The notes beneath the pieces are model-generated. The model was not told where the DNA came from. It worked only from the letters and a program-made list of their open reading frames with translations, and searched no databases. The position numbers and the translations under genes are program-made. From Caloramator proteoclasticus DSM 10124 (GTDB lineage: Bacteria; Bacillota; Clostridia; Clostridiales; Caloramatoraceae), in assembly GCF_900129265.1 (NCBI RefSeq), contig NZ_FQVG01000012.1:1-50296 (forward strand): a stretch of DNA of 50,296 nucleotides, given 5' to 3'. Shown here one piece after another: positions 35,584 through 44,308 of this stretch (positions are counted from its first letter, which is position 1; every line of letters starts with the position of its first letter).

Positions 35584-36668
35584 AAATATCCATCCTTTTC
35601 AATAAGTAAGTCTAAAATACCAATTGCCGCTACAGCCTCAACTACTGGAACAGCACGAGGTACAATACAGGCATCGTGCCTTCCTTCAACCTTTAATTTT
35701 ACATTTTGCATTAAACTTATGTCTACAGTATCCTGTTCCTTCAATATTGATGGAGTAGGCTTTACAGCAACCCTAAAAACAATAGGCATTCCATTTGTAA
35801 TTCCACCTAAAATTCCACCGTTATTATTCTTTTTTGTTTTAATTTTTCCATTATCTATAATAAACTCATCATTTGCCTCTGAACCTGTCATTTTTGTTAT
35901 ATTAAAACCTTCCCCAAACTCAACTCCCTTTACTGCAGGTATTGAAAATAGAAGTTGGGATAATTTTGATTCAACAGAATCAAAAAATGGAGAACCTAAA
36001 CCAGCCTCTACGTTTACTACTGCAGCTTCAATTATTCCACCTAATGAATCTCCATTTTCCTTTGCATCTAAAATTGCCTGCTTCATTTTTTGCCCTGCTT
36101 CATCATCTAAAACAGCAAATTCTTTATACTTTAGAAAGTTCATTGTTTCTTCTATGTTACAGCAGTCAAAACTTTTATCCTCTATATCCTTTATGCTCTT
36201 TATATGTGCACCAATTATTATTCCCTTCTTTTTCAAAATTGTTTTTGCTATTGCCCCTACGAAAACAAGTGGGGCTGTTAACCTACCTGAAAAATGTCCT
36301 CCACCTCTATAATCATTAAAACCTCTGTATTTAACAAATCCCGTATAATCAGCGTGTCCTGGTCTTAAAATGTTCTTAGTTTTTTCATAGTCGGTAGATT
36401 TTTTATTTTCGTTTTGAATAATACAACAAAGGGGTGTACCAGTTGTTCTTCCATTAAAAAGGCCACTTAATATTTTTATTTCATCCTCTTCTCTTCTTGG
36501 AGTTGAAATACTACTTCTCCCCGGTGCCCTTCTTAACATTTCTCCTTTAATAAAATCAAAATCAAGCTCTAATCCTGCTGGTAGTCCATCTATTACAATA
36601 CCTATTGCTTCTCCGTGGGATTCTCCAAACAAAGATATCTTTATATTTTTTCCCCACATACTACTCAT
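35571..36668 (-). CDS. aroC: Chorismate synthase
   Basis: This 365-residue FMN-dependent enzyme turns EPSP into chorismate. The signatures are SLFGESHGEAIG near the N-terminus, RRAPGRSSISTPRREEDE, the phosphate-binding RGFNDYRGGGHFSGRLTA and a C-terminal GRHDACIVPRAVPVVEA. The start at 36668 has AGGTGG 8 nt upstream and overlaps the aroA stop; ATG 36659 is an alternative. It lies between aroA and aroE. Confidence 0.93.
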   Translation of the reverse strand: MSSMWGKNIKISLFGESHGEAIGIVIDGLPAGLELDFDFIKGEMLRRAPGRSSISTPRREEDEIKILSGLFNGRTTGTPLCCIIQNENKKSTDYEKTKNILRPGHADYTGFVKYRGFNDYRGGGHFSGRLTAPLVFVGAIAKTILKKKGIIIGAHIKSIKDIEDKSFDCCNIEETMNFLKYKEFAVLDDEAGQKMKQAILDAKENGDSLGGIIEAAVVNVEAGLGSPFFDSVESKLSQLLFSIPAVKGVEFGEGFNITKMTGSEANDEFIIDNGKIKTKKNNNGGILGGITNGMPIVFRVAVKPTPSILKEQDTVDISLMQNVKLKVEGRHDACIVPRAVPVVEAVAAIGILDLLIEKDGYLWMT

Positions 36669-37938
36669 ACACTTCACCACCTAATTTTATAAAGTGGTCA
36701 AAGAAATTTGGATATGATTTTTTAACCGCTTCAAAATTATGTATAATAACAGGCTCTCTACATCTAATTGAAGCAACCGCAAGTGCCATAGCTATTCTAT
36801 GGTCATTCCAGCTATCCACAACACCGCCCTCTAATGTTTCTTTACCTTTTATTAAGAGTCCATCCTCAAACTCTTCAACATCTGCACCTAATTTATTTAA
36901 TTCTGTTGCGATTGCCTTTAATCTATCAGATTCCTTTATTCTTAATCTTTTAGCATTTATTATTCTTGTTGTGCCTTTGCTTAAGGCTGCAAGTGTTGCG
37001 ATAATTGGTGTCAAATCGGGGCACTGGGATACATCTATATCTGCACCCTCTGTTGTGGAATTTTTTGCTGTTATATAGTCTTCATAAACAGCAATATTCC
37101 CCTTCATCCTATTTATAATATCTACTATTACCCTATCGCCCTGAAGTGAATTTATATTTAAACCTCTGCACTTAACTTCTTCACCTAAGATTCCTGCAAC
37201 AAGCCAAAAGGCTGCCTGAGAATAATCCCCCTCAACCTTATAATCCGTAGGTATGTATCTTTGACCTCCTTTTATATAAAACTCCCTATAGTCATTATTT
37301 ATCACATCTACTCCAAAATCCTTTAAAACATCTAAAGTCAAATCCACATATCCCCTCGATTCAAGATGGGTTGTTATAACTATTTTAGAATCTCCTTCAA
37401 GAAGGGGTAGTGCAAACAAAAGTCCTGAAATAAACTGCGAACTTATATTCCCAGCAACTTCATAAAGTCCACTCTTTAAAGTTCCCTTTACAGTAAGAGG
37501 AAGCCTTCCATCCTTATTTTTATACTTAATCCCCTGCTCTCTAAATATTTTATAAAAAACATCAAGAGGTCTTTCAACTAATTTACCACGACCTGTAAAG
37601 GTAACCTCCCCATCCTGCAAAAGACAAATAGGGATTAAAAATCTTAAAGTTGACCCTGACTCCCTGCAGTCTATCTCATTCTTTATTAAATTCAATTTAT
37701 CCTTTCCTTTAATCAAAAGATTGCTAATTTCACCTTTAGAATCTATCTTATACTGCACACCAAAGCTCTTAACAGCCTCAAGCGTTGCTGTAATATCATC
37801 AGAAAATATTATATTCTCTACTTTGCTCATTCCATCTGCCAAAGAAGCACATATTATTGCCCTATGACTTATACTTTTAGAGGGTGGTATTTCTACGCAC
37901 CCCTTTAACCTTTTAGGTATTATTTTTATACTCTTCAC
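36661..37938 (-). CDS. aroA: EPSP synthase (3-phosphoshikimate 1-carboxyvinyltransferase)
   Basis: This 425-residue enzyme joins shikimate-3-phosphate and PEP. Motifs include PPSKSISHRAIICASLADG near residue 20, RESGSTLRFLIPI, GDYSQAAFWLVAG and LRIKESDRLKAIA near 345. The loop corresponding to the usual NAGT-x-R region reads DCRESGSTLRFL, as in class II-like clostridial enzymes. A GTG start at 37938 is favoured by GAGGTG 6 nt upstream; an in-frame GTG at 37947 lacks a ribosome site. It overlaps aroC by 8 nt. Confidence 0.9.
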   Translation of the reverse strand: MKSIKIIPKRLKGCVEIPPSKSISHRAIICASLADGMSKVENIIFSDDITATLEAVKSFGVQYKIDSKGEISNLLIKGKDKLNLIKNEIDCRESGSTLRFLIPICLLQDGEVTFTGRGKLVERPLDVFYKIFREQGIKYKNKDGRLPLTVKGTLKSGLYEVAGNISSQFISGLLFALPLLEGDSKIVITTHLESRGYVDLTLDVLKDFGVDVINNDYREFYIKGGQRYIPTDYKVEGDYSQAAFWLVAGILGEEVKCRGLNINSLQGDRVIVDIINRMKGNIAVYEDYITAKNSTTEGADIDVSQCPDLTPIIATLAALSKGTTRIINAKRLRIKESDRLKAIATELNKLGADVEEFEDGLLIKGKETLEGGVVDSWNDHRIAMALAVASIRCREPVIIHNFEAVKKSYPNFFDHFIKLGGEVYE

Positions 37939-37955
37939 CAAATTCACCTCAAACC

Positions 37956-39032
37956 TTAGTATCTTATTCCCTTAATTCCAGAGCCTACTCCCTTTGACAT
38001 CTTTATTATGTTTTTATGATACTCTATTCCTTCATCAACCCTGTTTTCCTTCAAAAGAAGAGCCGCATCTAAATCAACCTTGTTTATTCCAAGCCTTCCA
38101 CAGGCAAGGGATGCTGCAAAGGTTATCCCAACGCTGCTTTCCATCATACTGCCTATCATACATTCAACGCCATAGGCTTCTGCAATAGATAGTATTTTTT
38201 GTGCATTATAGAGCCCTCCACACTTCATAAGCTTTATATTTAATATGTCGCAGGCTCTATTTGATAAAAGTCTCACTGCGTCTTGAAGTGAAAATAAAGA
38301 TTCATCTGCCATAATAGGTATATATGTATTGTCGGTTACATATTTCAACCCTTCTATATCATAATATGGTACAGGCTGCTCAATCAGCTCTATATCAAGC
38401 CCCATATCTTCCATTTTTCTAATGGTTCTAACCGCCTCTTTTGCACTCCAGCCCTGGTTTGCATCGAGTCTTATATTTATATCCTTTGGAACTACATCTC
38501 TAATTGCCTTAACTCTCTTTATGTCAAGTTCACTGTCAATTCCAACTTTAATCTTTAGGGTATTAAAACCTCTTGAAACGTACTCCTCTGCATCCTCTGC
38601 CATATCCTTTGGTTCTTTGACGCTAACTGTTATATCAGTTTCAACTTCAGTCCTTGCACCACCTAAAATAACATATAAAGGCTTTTTGCACATTTTTGCA
38701 AACAAATCATAAACTGCCATATCAACTGCTGCCTTTGCACTTGTATTTTTTATTAGGCATTTATTTATTCTATACATTATGTTTTCTATCTCTTCAACAT
38801 CCATTCCCTTTATAGAGGGAAATATATAATTAAACACTGCATCTTTTATATTTCCCTCTAAATCACCTGTTATAACTGGTGTTGATGCCGCTTCACCATA
38901 TCCTATATTTCCATCATCAGTGTAAAGTTCTATTATGTAAGTTTTTAATGTAGTAACCTCTCTTAAGGCAGTTTTAAATGGCTTTTCTAAAGGAACCTCA
39001 AGTGTTTTTATATCTACTCCAATTATTTTCAT
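37956..39032 (-). CDS. Enolase-superfamily dipeptide epimerase (L-Ala-D/L-Glu epimerase-like)
   Basis: This 358-residue enzyme belongs to the muconate lactonizing subgroup of the enolase superfamily. The catalytic pair is Lys in LKIKVG near residue 160 and Lys in NIKLMKCGG near 266; metal ligands are D in RLDANQGW, E in ELIEQPVP and D in MADESLF. The capping domain N-terminus GYGEAASTPVITGD and GSMMESSVGITFAA match dipeptide epimerases, which recycle murein peptides. It lies 17-18 nt from rimI and aroA. Its place among aromatic pathway genes is unusual, so another substrate cannot be excluded. Confidence 0.8.
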   Translation of the reverse strand: MKIIGVDIKTLEVPLEKPFKTALREVTTLKTYIIELYTDDGNIGYGEAASTPVITGDLEGNIKDAVFNYIFPSIKGMDVEEIENIMYRINKCLIKNTSAKAAVDMAVYDLFAKMCKKPLYVILGGARTEVETDITVSVKEPKDMAEDAEEYVSRGFNTLKIKVGIDSELDIKRVKAIRDVVPKDINIRLDANQGWSAKEAVRTIRKMEDMGLDIELIEQPVPYYDIEGLKYVTDNTYIPIMADESLFSLQDAVRLLSNRACDILNIKLMKCGGLYNAQKILSIAEAYGVECMIGSMMESSVGITFAASLACGRLGINKVDLDAALLLKENRVDEGIEYHKNIIKMSKGVGSGIKGIRY

Positions 39033-39050
39033 TTTATCCCCCCTAAAAAA

Positions 39051-39509
39051 TTAATTTTTATCTAAATCATACTTCCACATAATGTAGGCATCTTCTCCTG
39101 TGTCTTGATAATAGCCCTTTCTTGTTGCAACACAGGTAAATCCCTTTTTCTTGTATAAATTTATAGCAGGTAGGTTTGATACTCTAACTTCAAGAGTCAT
39201 CGCATTTATATTTCTCCTCTTTGCCTCATCAATCAAGACATCTACTAATTTTTCACCAAATCCAGCTCCTCTAAACTCAGGATGAACTGCTATGTTTGTA
39301 ATATGTCCCTCATCAATCATACACCACATACCAGCATATCCTATTACTTTACCCTTATATTTTAAAACCTTATAAACCGCACAGCTATTTCTTGTAAGTT
39401 CTGTTTGAAAGGCCTCTTTACTCCAGGGAGTTTTAAAGCTCAAAACTTCAACCTCATAAACTCCATCAATATCTTCTAATTTCATATCTTCTATAATATA
39501 TTCACTCAA
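39051..39509 (-). CDS. rimI: Ribosomal-protein S18 alanine N-acetyltransferase-like (GNAT)
   Basis: This protein of about 152 residues is a GNAT acetyltransferase. The pattern IIEDMKLEDIDGVYEVEVLSFKTPW at the N-terminus and the acetyl-CoA loop HPEFRGAGFGEKLVDVLI match RimI, as does EVRVSNLPAINLYKKKGF near the end. RimI acetylates S18 and usually follows tsaB, as here. The start is uncertain: a TTG at 39509 fits family length and the AGGTGAG ribosome site and overlaps tsaB by 8 nt. GTG 39518 and ATG 39533 are in frame but lie deeper in tsaB. Confidence 0.85.
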   Translation of the reverse strand: MSEYIIEDMKLEDIDGVYEVEVLSFKTPWSKEAFQTELTRNSCAVYKVLKYKGKVIGYAGMWCMIDEGHITNIAVHPEFRGAGFGEKLVDVLIDEAKRRNINAMTLEVRVSNLPAINLYKKKGFTCVATRKGYYQDTGEDAYIMWKYDLDKN

Positions 39510-40212
39510 TCTTCTCACCTGTCCTCTTTTCATATTCCCTTTCTGCTTGAGATTTTCTTATATATAAAGGACTGAAGGTATAAATATCTGATATTTCACC
39601 TTTACTATATTTTTTAAGTGCAATCTCTCCTATACTTGATGCCCTTGGAAGCATATTATTTTGTGTTGAAAAAAGAGCCTTATCCTTTAATCTATCTTTA
39701 ATTCTTCCTATATGTATTGAAACTGCGTCTCCACAGAATAAAATTTTACTGTATGCTTCAAGCTTATCTAATAGTTCATCTATATGCAGTGCATCTATAG
39801 GCATTGTATTTATTAATTCTCCATCTTTAAACTCATAAACTGCAGTATATACATTATCCCTTAGTGCATCCATAATAGGACAGATTACACCATCAAAACA
39901 GCTCTGTTGATATGCCATTGCCTCAAGGCTTGAAACTGTTATAAAGGTCTTATTTGAACCCTGAACCATTCCCTTTGCTGCTGCAACACCAATTCTAAGT
40001 CCAGTAAAGGAACCTGGCCCTCCTGATACAGCAATTATGTCTATATCCTGAAGACTGTTCTCTGTAATCTTAAGAAGTTTTTCTATCATTGGGAAAAGTA
40101 TTACTGAATGTTGCATCTTGTGGTTTAGATATATTTCTCCTTCAACCTTATCATCAGATACAATAGCTACAGTTGCAACGCTTGATGACGTATCCATTGC
40201 TAAAACCTTCAT
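39502..40212 (-). CDS. tsaB: tRNA t6A biosynthesis protein TsaB
   Basis: This 236-residue protein partners TsaD and TsaE in making N6-threonylcarbamoyl adenosine at A37 of ANN-decoding tRNAs. The N-terminus MKVLAMDTSSSVATVAIVSD and SGGPGSFTGLRIGVAAAKG are the TsaB signatures. It shares one base with the tsaE stop. tsaD is not in the window. Confidence 0.93.
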   Translation of the reverse strand: MKVLAMDTSSSVATVAIVSDDKVEGEIYLNHKMQHSVILFPMIEKLLKITENSLQDIDIIAVSGGPGSFTGLRIGVAAAKGMVQGSNKTFITVSSLEAMAYQQSCFDGVICPIMDALRDNVYTAVYEFKDGELINTMPIDALHIDELLDKLEAYSKILFCGDAVSIHIGRIKDRLKDKALFSTQNNMLPRASSIGEIALKKYSKGEISDIYTFSPLYIRKSQAEREYEKRTGEKIE

Positions 40213-40640
40213 TACACTTCACCTTCCAATCCCTTTATTTGTACTTCTCTTATGCTATCATCTAATTTTTTTATGTATATATATATTTTATCCTTAGGAA
40301 GAAGCTCCTCTACCATATCCCCCCATTCAACAACACAAACACCATCGCCATAGAGGTATTCATCAAAACCTATCTCATACATTTCATATATGTCATCTAT
40401 CCTATATACATCAAAATGATAGAAGGGAAGCCTTCCCATATATTCATTTACTATTGTAAAGGTGGGGCTTGTAATATAGTCATCCACTCCAAGTCCTGCG
40501 GCTATACCCTTTGTAAGATGCGTTTTGCCTGCACCTAAGTCACCATTTAATGAGATTACATCTCCTTTTTTTAACTTAGCACCTATTTTATATCCTAATT
40601 CAAATGTTTCTCTTTCATTATTTGTAACAAAAGTAATCAT
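40212..40640 (-). CDS. tsaE: tRNA t6A biosynthesis ATPase TsaE
   Basis: This 142-residue P-loop protein has GDLGAGKTHLTKGIAAGLG (Walker A, near residue 32), SPTFTIVNEY and HFDVYRIDD, with VCVVEWGDM as the later family motif. It opens the run tsaE-tsaB-rimI-epimerase-aroA-aroC-aroE, in which every joint is an overlap or a gap under 20 nt. A candidate promoter lies at 40683-40711. Confidence 0.93.
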   Translation of the reverse strand: MITFVTNNERETFELGYKIGAKLKKGDVISLNGDLGAGKTHLTKGIAAGLGVDDYITSPTFTIVNEYMGRLPFYHFDVYRIDDIYEMYEIGFDEYLYGDGVCVVEWGDMVEELLPKDKIYIYIKKLDDSIREVQIKGLEGEV

Positions 40641-40682
40641 CTATTACACCAACCTCACAAGTATTTATTTTGGCATAAATCT

Positions 40683-40711
40683 ATTTTATACCATAAATGT
40701 GAAATCATCAA
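40683..40711 (-). promoter_or_regulatory. Candidate promoter of the tsaE-aroE operon
   Basis: Minus-strand TTGATG (40711-40706), a 17-bp spacer and TAAAAT (40688-40683), about 40 bp upstream of tsaE. Confidence 0.5.
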
Positions 40712-40719
40712 TTAGAAAG

Positions 40720-40742
40720 CAAAAAGTTGCCCAAAAGCAACT
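40720..40742 (-). terminator. Terminator-like hairpin; left flank of palindromic element D
   Basis: AGTTGC and GCAACT pair here; on the minus strand TTTTTGC follows. The segment 40720-40742 aligns ungapped with 41025-41047 at 18 of 23 positions and brackets element D exactly. Confidence 0.5.
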
Positions 40743-41024
40743 CTCAAGCTGTTGAAAAAGTTATATATTGATTAGCCCCATGAAGGATTTCTTGGCATCC
40801 CTTCATTTCGCCAAGCAATTCTAAGCTTTTCTTTGTTTGAAAAAGTCCTACCCTCGCGATGCCATCGTCCTGATGGCCGCTCGGCTCGGCACGTCCTGTG
40901 CCGAATTACGGACTTTTCCAAAAACCAAAAACCAAGAATTGCTAAAGCTCATGAAAGAGCCTATTGAAATCCTTTCATGGGGCTTTTTCATACTTTCACT
41001 AACAAGTGGTTTTATCAACAACAT
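40743..41024 (-). repeat. Palindromic intergenic element, copy D (282 bp, with GC-rich insert)
   Basis: In reverse complement the ends read ATGTTGTTGATAAA and CAACAGCTTGAG. The AGCCCCATGAAAGGATTT and AAATCCTTCATGGGGCT arms and the AGCAATTCTTG/AGAATTGCTT arms match copy C. The apex is interrupted by the 80-bp GC-rich unit (40839-40918). Orientation is opposite to copies A and C. It lies between the operon promoter of tsaE and the end of the H-NOX chemoreceptor gene. Confidence 0.8.
40839..40918 (-). repeat. GC-rich double-hairpin insert within element D
   Basis: It has the same core as 34559-34639 in reverse orientation, with the two AGGAC-loop hairpins and TIRs GAAAAAGTCC/GGACTTTTC; the right TIR has one T fewer. 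The core is identical between copies, while the surrounding outer elements have diverged at several positions. Confidence 0.85.
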
Positions 41025-41054
41025 AAAAAAGTTGCCTGATGGCAACTTTTTTTT
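41025..41054. terminator. Terminator of the H-NOX chemoreceptor; right flank of palindromic element D
   Basis: AAAAAGTTGCC (41026-41036) and GGCAACTTTTT (41041-41051) form an 11-bp stem with a TGAT loop and T-runs on both strands, overlapping the stop codon of the minus-strand gene at 41053. Confidence 0.85.
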
Positions 41055-42846
41055 AGATTCTGTATATATTTATATCCTGCGAGAACTGTTCTGTAATCTT
41101 TTTAAAGTCTGCAATACTATCAATAAGCTTCTTAATCTCTTCTGTATAGCTTTGAACATTTGCTGCAACTTCCTCAGATGATGCAGAATTCTCCTCTGCA
41201 ATAGCTGCAAGAGATTCAATCTTTTCATAAACCCTTATTATAGCATCAGTCTCTGATTGAAGCTTATTTGATGTTTCAATAAGTTTATCTGCAACCTGCT
41301 TTATTGTATCCTTTGCTTCACTACTTGAATGAACCGCAGTATTTAACTTTTTGTTTTCGTCATTTAAAACCTCAAACTGCTCTGCAACTGAATTTACTTG
41401 GATTTCTATCTGATTTACAAAGTCAAGAAGTCTATTGTTTATATCGTCAACTGCAACCTTTGACTGTTCTGCAAGCTTTCTAACCTCATCTGCAACAACA
41501 GCAAAACCACGTCCAGCTTCTCCAGCACGTGCTGCCTCAATTGAAGCATTTAGTGCAAGAAGGTTTGTCTGTGCCGCAATTTGTGAAACAAGTTCCACAA
41601 CCTCTGTTATTCCCTTTGCCTGTTCCTTTATTTCAAAACTTCTATTCTTTACAACCTCAAAATTCTTCAATAGCTCATTAAGTTTTTGAGATGTCATATC
41701 AACATACTTAAAGCTTGTTTCAATTTTCTCTACAGCATTTTCAAGTTCTTCCTTATTTTGCATCTCTATTTCCACTACATTTTTAATTGCCTCAACGTTG
41801 TCATTAAGTAGTGCAACTGATGTTTCTGTTTCTCCAGCTTGAGTCATAGCCGCCTCTGCCACCTGTTCAACAACACTTGATATTTCATCTGATGTATATT
41901 TCATCTTATCTGCAATTGTTGTTAAGGTATTGCTAAATGTATTCATCTCATCTGTAATACCTTTAAATCCTACAAAATCCTTTCTTACTATGTCTTTATA
42001 TTCATTTAATGCATCAAATATTTTTTCGAAGTAGTCTCCTGTTTCTATTCTTCCATCCTCTACATATTCGTGGGATTTTATCCTCTTTAGTTCCTTCACA
42101 ATTCTATATAGTGGCCTGTTAATTAGTTTAGTTCCTAAAATAGTTGCAATTAAGGCGTATACAAAGGATGCATATAGAGCTACTTCCTTTGAAACTAAAA
42201 GTGTAGGAATTTCAAGTAGTGCAAATAATATGAATGTAACTATTGATGATTTTAATTCTATGTCCTTTACAAAGCCTAACATCTTGTTTAATCTAAACTT
42301 TTCTGTCACATATATATCCCTTTCAAAGGTTAACTTTAACTCAAGAGTATCTGCCGCCTTTGAAAGCTCATTTATTTCAACCTTTTCTTTAAAATATTCT
42401 GCAGAACCTTCGATTAAACCTAAAAAATAATCAAACATTCCTCTTTTAGAATAGTATTTAAACACTGCTTCTCGTCTTGAAATTGGCTTCATCTCCAATA
42501 TAGGAGGTTTTGCACCAGGTATTCTCTTTACCACAATAACGTGTACATCATACATAGATTTTAAAAAGCCATAAAGGCTATCGTGCTTAAAGAAAGCTGG
42601 ATAGTCTATACTAAAGGTTTTTATATTATCTCTACCTATGCTTCTCCAAAGCTGCTGTGTTGTAATTCCCTTTTCCTTTGATATAAAACTCATCATTGAC
42701 TTAACCTTTTCATCCTGTACATCTTCTATAGGTGAAAACATTTTATCTTTATTAAAACCTATATGTTCAAGTGCTCTATCTACAACGTTATCTCCGTATA
42801 ATTTTCTACAAGTTTTTACCCAAGTTGATACTGCTGTTCCCTTCAT
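41053..42846 (-). CDS. H-NOX chemoreceptor (heme gas sensor fused to MCP domain)
   Basis: This 597-residue protein combines an N-terminal heme NO/O2-binding domain (residues 1-180) with two membrane helices (about 197-240), a short linker and an MCP signalling domain whose tip is [20 protein letters not shown]. The H-NOX part aligns without gaps to Caldanaerobacter Tar4 as remembered: proximal His102 in YDVHVIV, the heme propionate triad Y131-S133-R135, Pro115 and the O2-stabilising network Trp9, Asn74 and Tyr140. That predicts a stable oxygen complex rather than a pure NO sensor. The start at 42846 follows GGAGGTG. A strong sigma-28 box lies upstream. Confidence 0.93.
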   Translation of the reverse strand: MKGTAVSTWVKTCRKLYGDNVVDRALEHIGFNKDKMFSPIEDVQDEKVKSMMSFISKEKGITTQQLWRSIGRDNIKTFSIDYPAFFKHDSLYGFLKSMYDVHVIVVKRIPGAKPPILEMKPISRREAVFKYYSKRGMFDYFLGLIEGSAEYFKEKVEINELSKAADTLELKLTFERDIYVTEKFRLNKMLGFVKDIELKSSIVTFILFALLEIPTLLVSKEVALYASFVYALIATILGTKLINRPLYRIVKELKRIKSHEYVEDGRIETGDYFEKIFDALNEYKDIVRKDFVGFKGITDEMNTFSNTLTTIADKMKYTSDEISSVVEQVAEAAMTQAGETETSVALLNDNVEAIKNVVEIEMQNKEELENAVEKIETSFKYVDMTSQKLNELLKNFEVVKNRSFEIKEQAKGITEVVELVSQIAAQTNLLALNASIEAARAGEAGRGFAVVADEVRKLAEQSKVAVDDINNRLLDFVNQIEIQVNSVAEQFEVLNDENKKLNTAVHSSSEAKDTIKQVADKLIETSNKLQSETDAIIRVYEKIESLAAIAEENSASSEEVAANVQSYTEEIKKLIDSIADFKKITEQFSQDINIYRI

Positions 42847-42958
42847 ATTAACACCTCCAACTAAATTGTATCAAATATTTACAACCAATTCAATTCTTTT
42901 AATAATGATTTTTGTTATTAATTGTAGAATTAATGTTTGTTTTGTAGTACAATACTAT

Positions 42959-42985
42959 ATATCGAAGAAACTATAAAAAAGTTTA
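42959..42985 (-). promoter_or_regulatory. Sigma-28 (SigD) promoter of the H-NOX chemoreceptor
   Basis: Read on the minus strand there is TAAA, exactly 15 bp, then TTCGATAT, against the consensus TAAA-N15-GCCGATAT. This is the best of the four boxes. It gives a leader of about 105 nt and overlaps the leader of the divergent HD-GYP gene. Confidence 0.7.
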
Positions 42986-42995
42986 TGGAGGTTTT

Positions 42996-44234
42996 ATGGA
43001 AAGACTTGATCTTCATCAAATTGTTGCTTCCCTTGCATTTTCCGTTGATTTAGCTGAAACAAGTACAATAGCAGATACCGATTTTGAAGATTATACTGCC
43101 AACCTAAACTTATCAAAACATAAATTTCTAAATCACGCAAGAAGAGCAACCTATGTTGCCTTAAGAGTTGCAAAAATGATAAATGATGATGAAAATTTTT
43201 TAAGTAAAGTTTTTATAGCAACAGCACTCCACGATATAGGAATAAAAAGGGATATAGATTCAGCCCACTCTGATTTTGATATTATACTTGAACATTCTAA
43301 GCTTGGAGAAGCTCTTATACTTAGACTTCCTGTTGATAAGGAACTTGCAAGCATTATTAAGTACCATCACGAAAACTTCAATGGTACTGGTGTTTATAAA
43401 CTAAAGGGAGAGGATATACCACTAATATCCAGAATTATACGATTGGCAGATATATTTGAAATATTGTATGATGAAACAAAATCTAACTTTATACAGAGAA
43501 ATAGAATTAATGAATGGATAAATGAACATAAAAACAGTCTATTTGATCCAAATATTGTTGATGTTTATAACAAAGTGCAGTTCATTGATGCCTTTTGGCT
43601 TGATATAGAAAATATTGCGTACACAAATCAAATACTTGATAAAATAATACCTGAAACTAAAATACCTGCAACACTTGAAGATATTAAACGCATTGCTGAA
43701 GTATTTGCATATATAATAGACCACAAAAGTCATTTTACCTATACTCACTCTACAAATCTTGCAAAATATGTTAAAAAGGTTTGTAACTATATTGGTTTTG
43801 ATAAAAATAAAACACTTAAGATGGAAATTGCTGCACTGCTACACGATATAGGTAAACTCTCTATCCCTAATTCTATACTTGATAAAAATGGTAAACTTAC
43901 CGCAGAGGAAATGCAGATAATGCGTTCACACACATATTATACAAGGCTCATCCTTTCTAAAATTGATGGTTTTGAGGAAATTGCTGAATGGGCTGCAAAC
44001 CATCACGAAAAACTTAATGGAAAAGGATATCCCTTAGGACTTGATGCCGATAAGCTTTCCTTAGAGTCAAGAATTATGGCAATATGCGATATTTACGAAG
44101 CTTTAACAGCAGATAGGCCCTATAGAGCTGGAATGAGTGCCGATGATGCCTTTAAGATTATACAGACTATGGTTAAATCTGGTGAGCTTTGCAATAAGGC
44201 ATTTACTATTGTAAAAAAAGCTCTATCAGAATAA
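42996..44234 (+). CDS. Tandem HD-GYP/HD domain protein (c-di-GMP phosphodiesterase-like)
   Basis: This 412-residue cytoplasmic protein has two HD-type domains. The first has HARRATYVALRV, TALHDIG and HHENFNGTGVY, so the GYP triplet is degenerate. The second (about residues 240-400) is canonical, with HSTNLAKYV, LLHDIGKLSIP, HTYYTR and HHEKLNGKGYP. The second should hydrolyse c-di-GMP. The ATG follows TGGAGG. It is divergent from the H-NOX chemoreceptor with about 150 bp between starts, and ends in its own terminator. Confidence 0.88.
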   Translation: MERLDLHQIVASLAFSVDLAETSTIADTDFEDYTANLNLSKHKFLNHARRATYVALRVAKMINDDENFLSKVFIATALHDIGIKRDIDSAHSDFDIILEHSKLGEALILRLPVDKELASIIKYHHENFNGTGVYKLKGEDIPLISRIIRLADIFEILYDETKSNFIQRNRINEWINEHKNSLFDPNIVDVYNKVQFIDAFWLDIENIAYTNQILDKIIPETKIPATLEDIKRIAEVFAYIIDHKSHFTYTHSTNLAKYVKKVCNYIGFDKNKTLKMEIAALLHDIGKLSIPNSILDKNGKLTAEEMQIMRSHTYYTRLILSKIDGFEEIAEWAANHHEKLNGKGYPLGLDADKLSLESRIMAICDIYEALTADRPYRAGMSADDAFKIIQTMVKSGELCNKAFTIVKKALSE

Positions 44235-44238
44235 TTTT

Positions 44239-44284
44239 AAAAGCCCCGTGAAGGATTTTAACAATCCACTCACGGGGCTTTTTA
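44239..44284. terminator. Bidirectional terminator, HD-GYP gene and ribU
   Basis: AAGCCCCGTGA and TCACGGGGCTT pair over an inner AGGATT/AATCC stem, with T-runs both ways. The arm GCCCCGTGAAGGATTTT resembles the arm of the palindromic elements. Confidence 0.88.
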
Positions 44285-44308
44285 TGGACTGTATACTATT
44301 AATAACTT

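Noticed and set aside
41430-42430. Possible replacement of the distal H-NOX tyrosine by phenylalanine (MFDYF)
   Set aside because: Residue counting places the Phe at position 138; Tyr140 itself is conserved.
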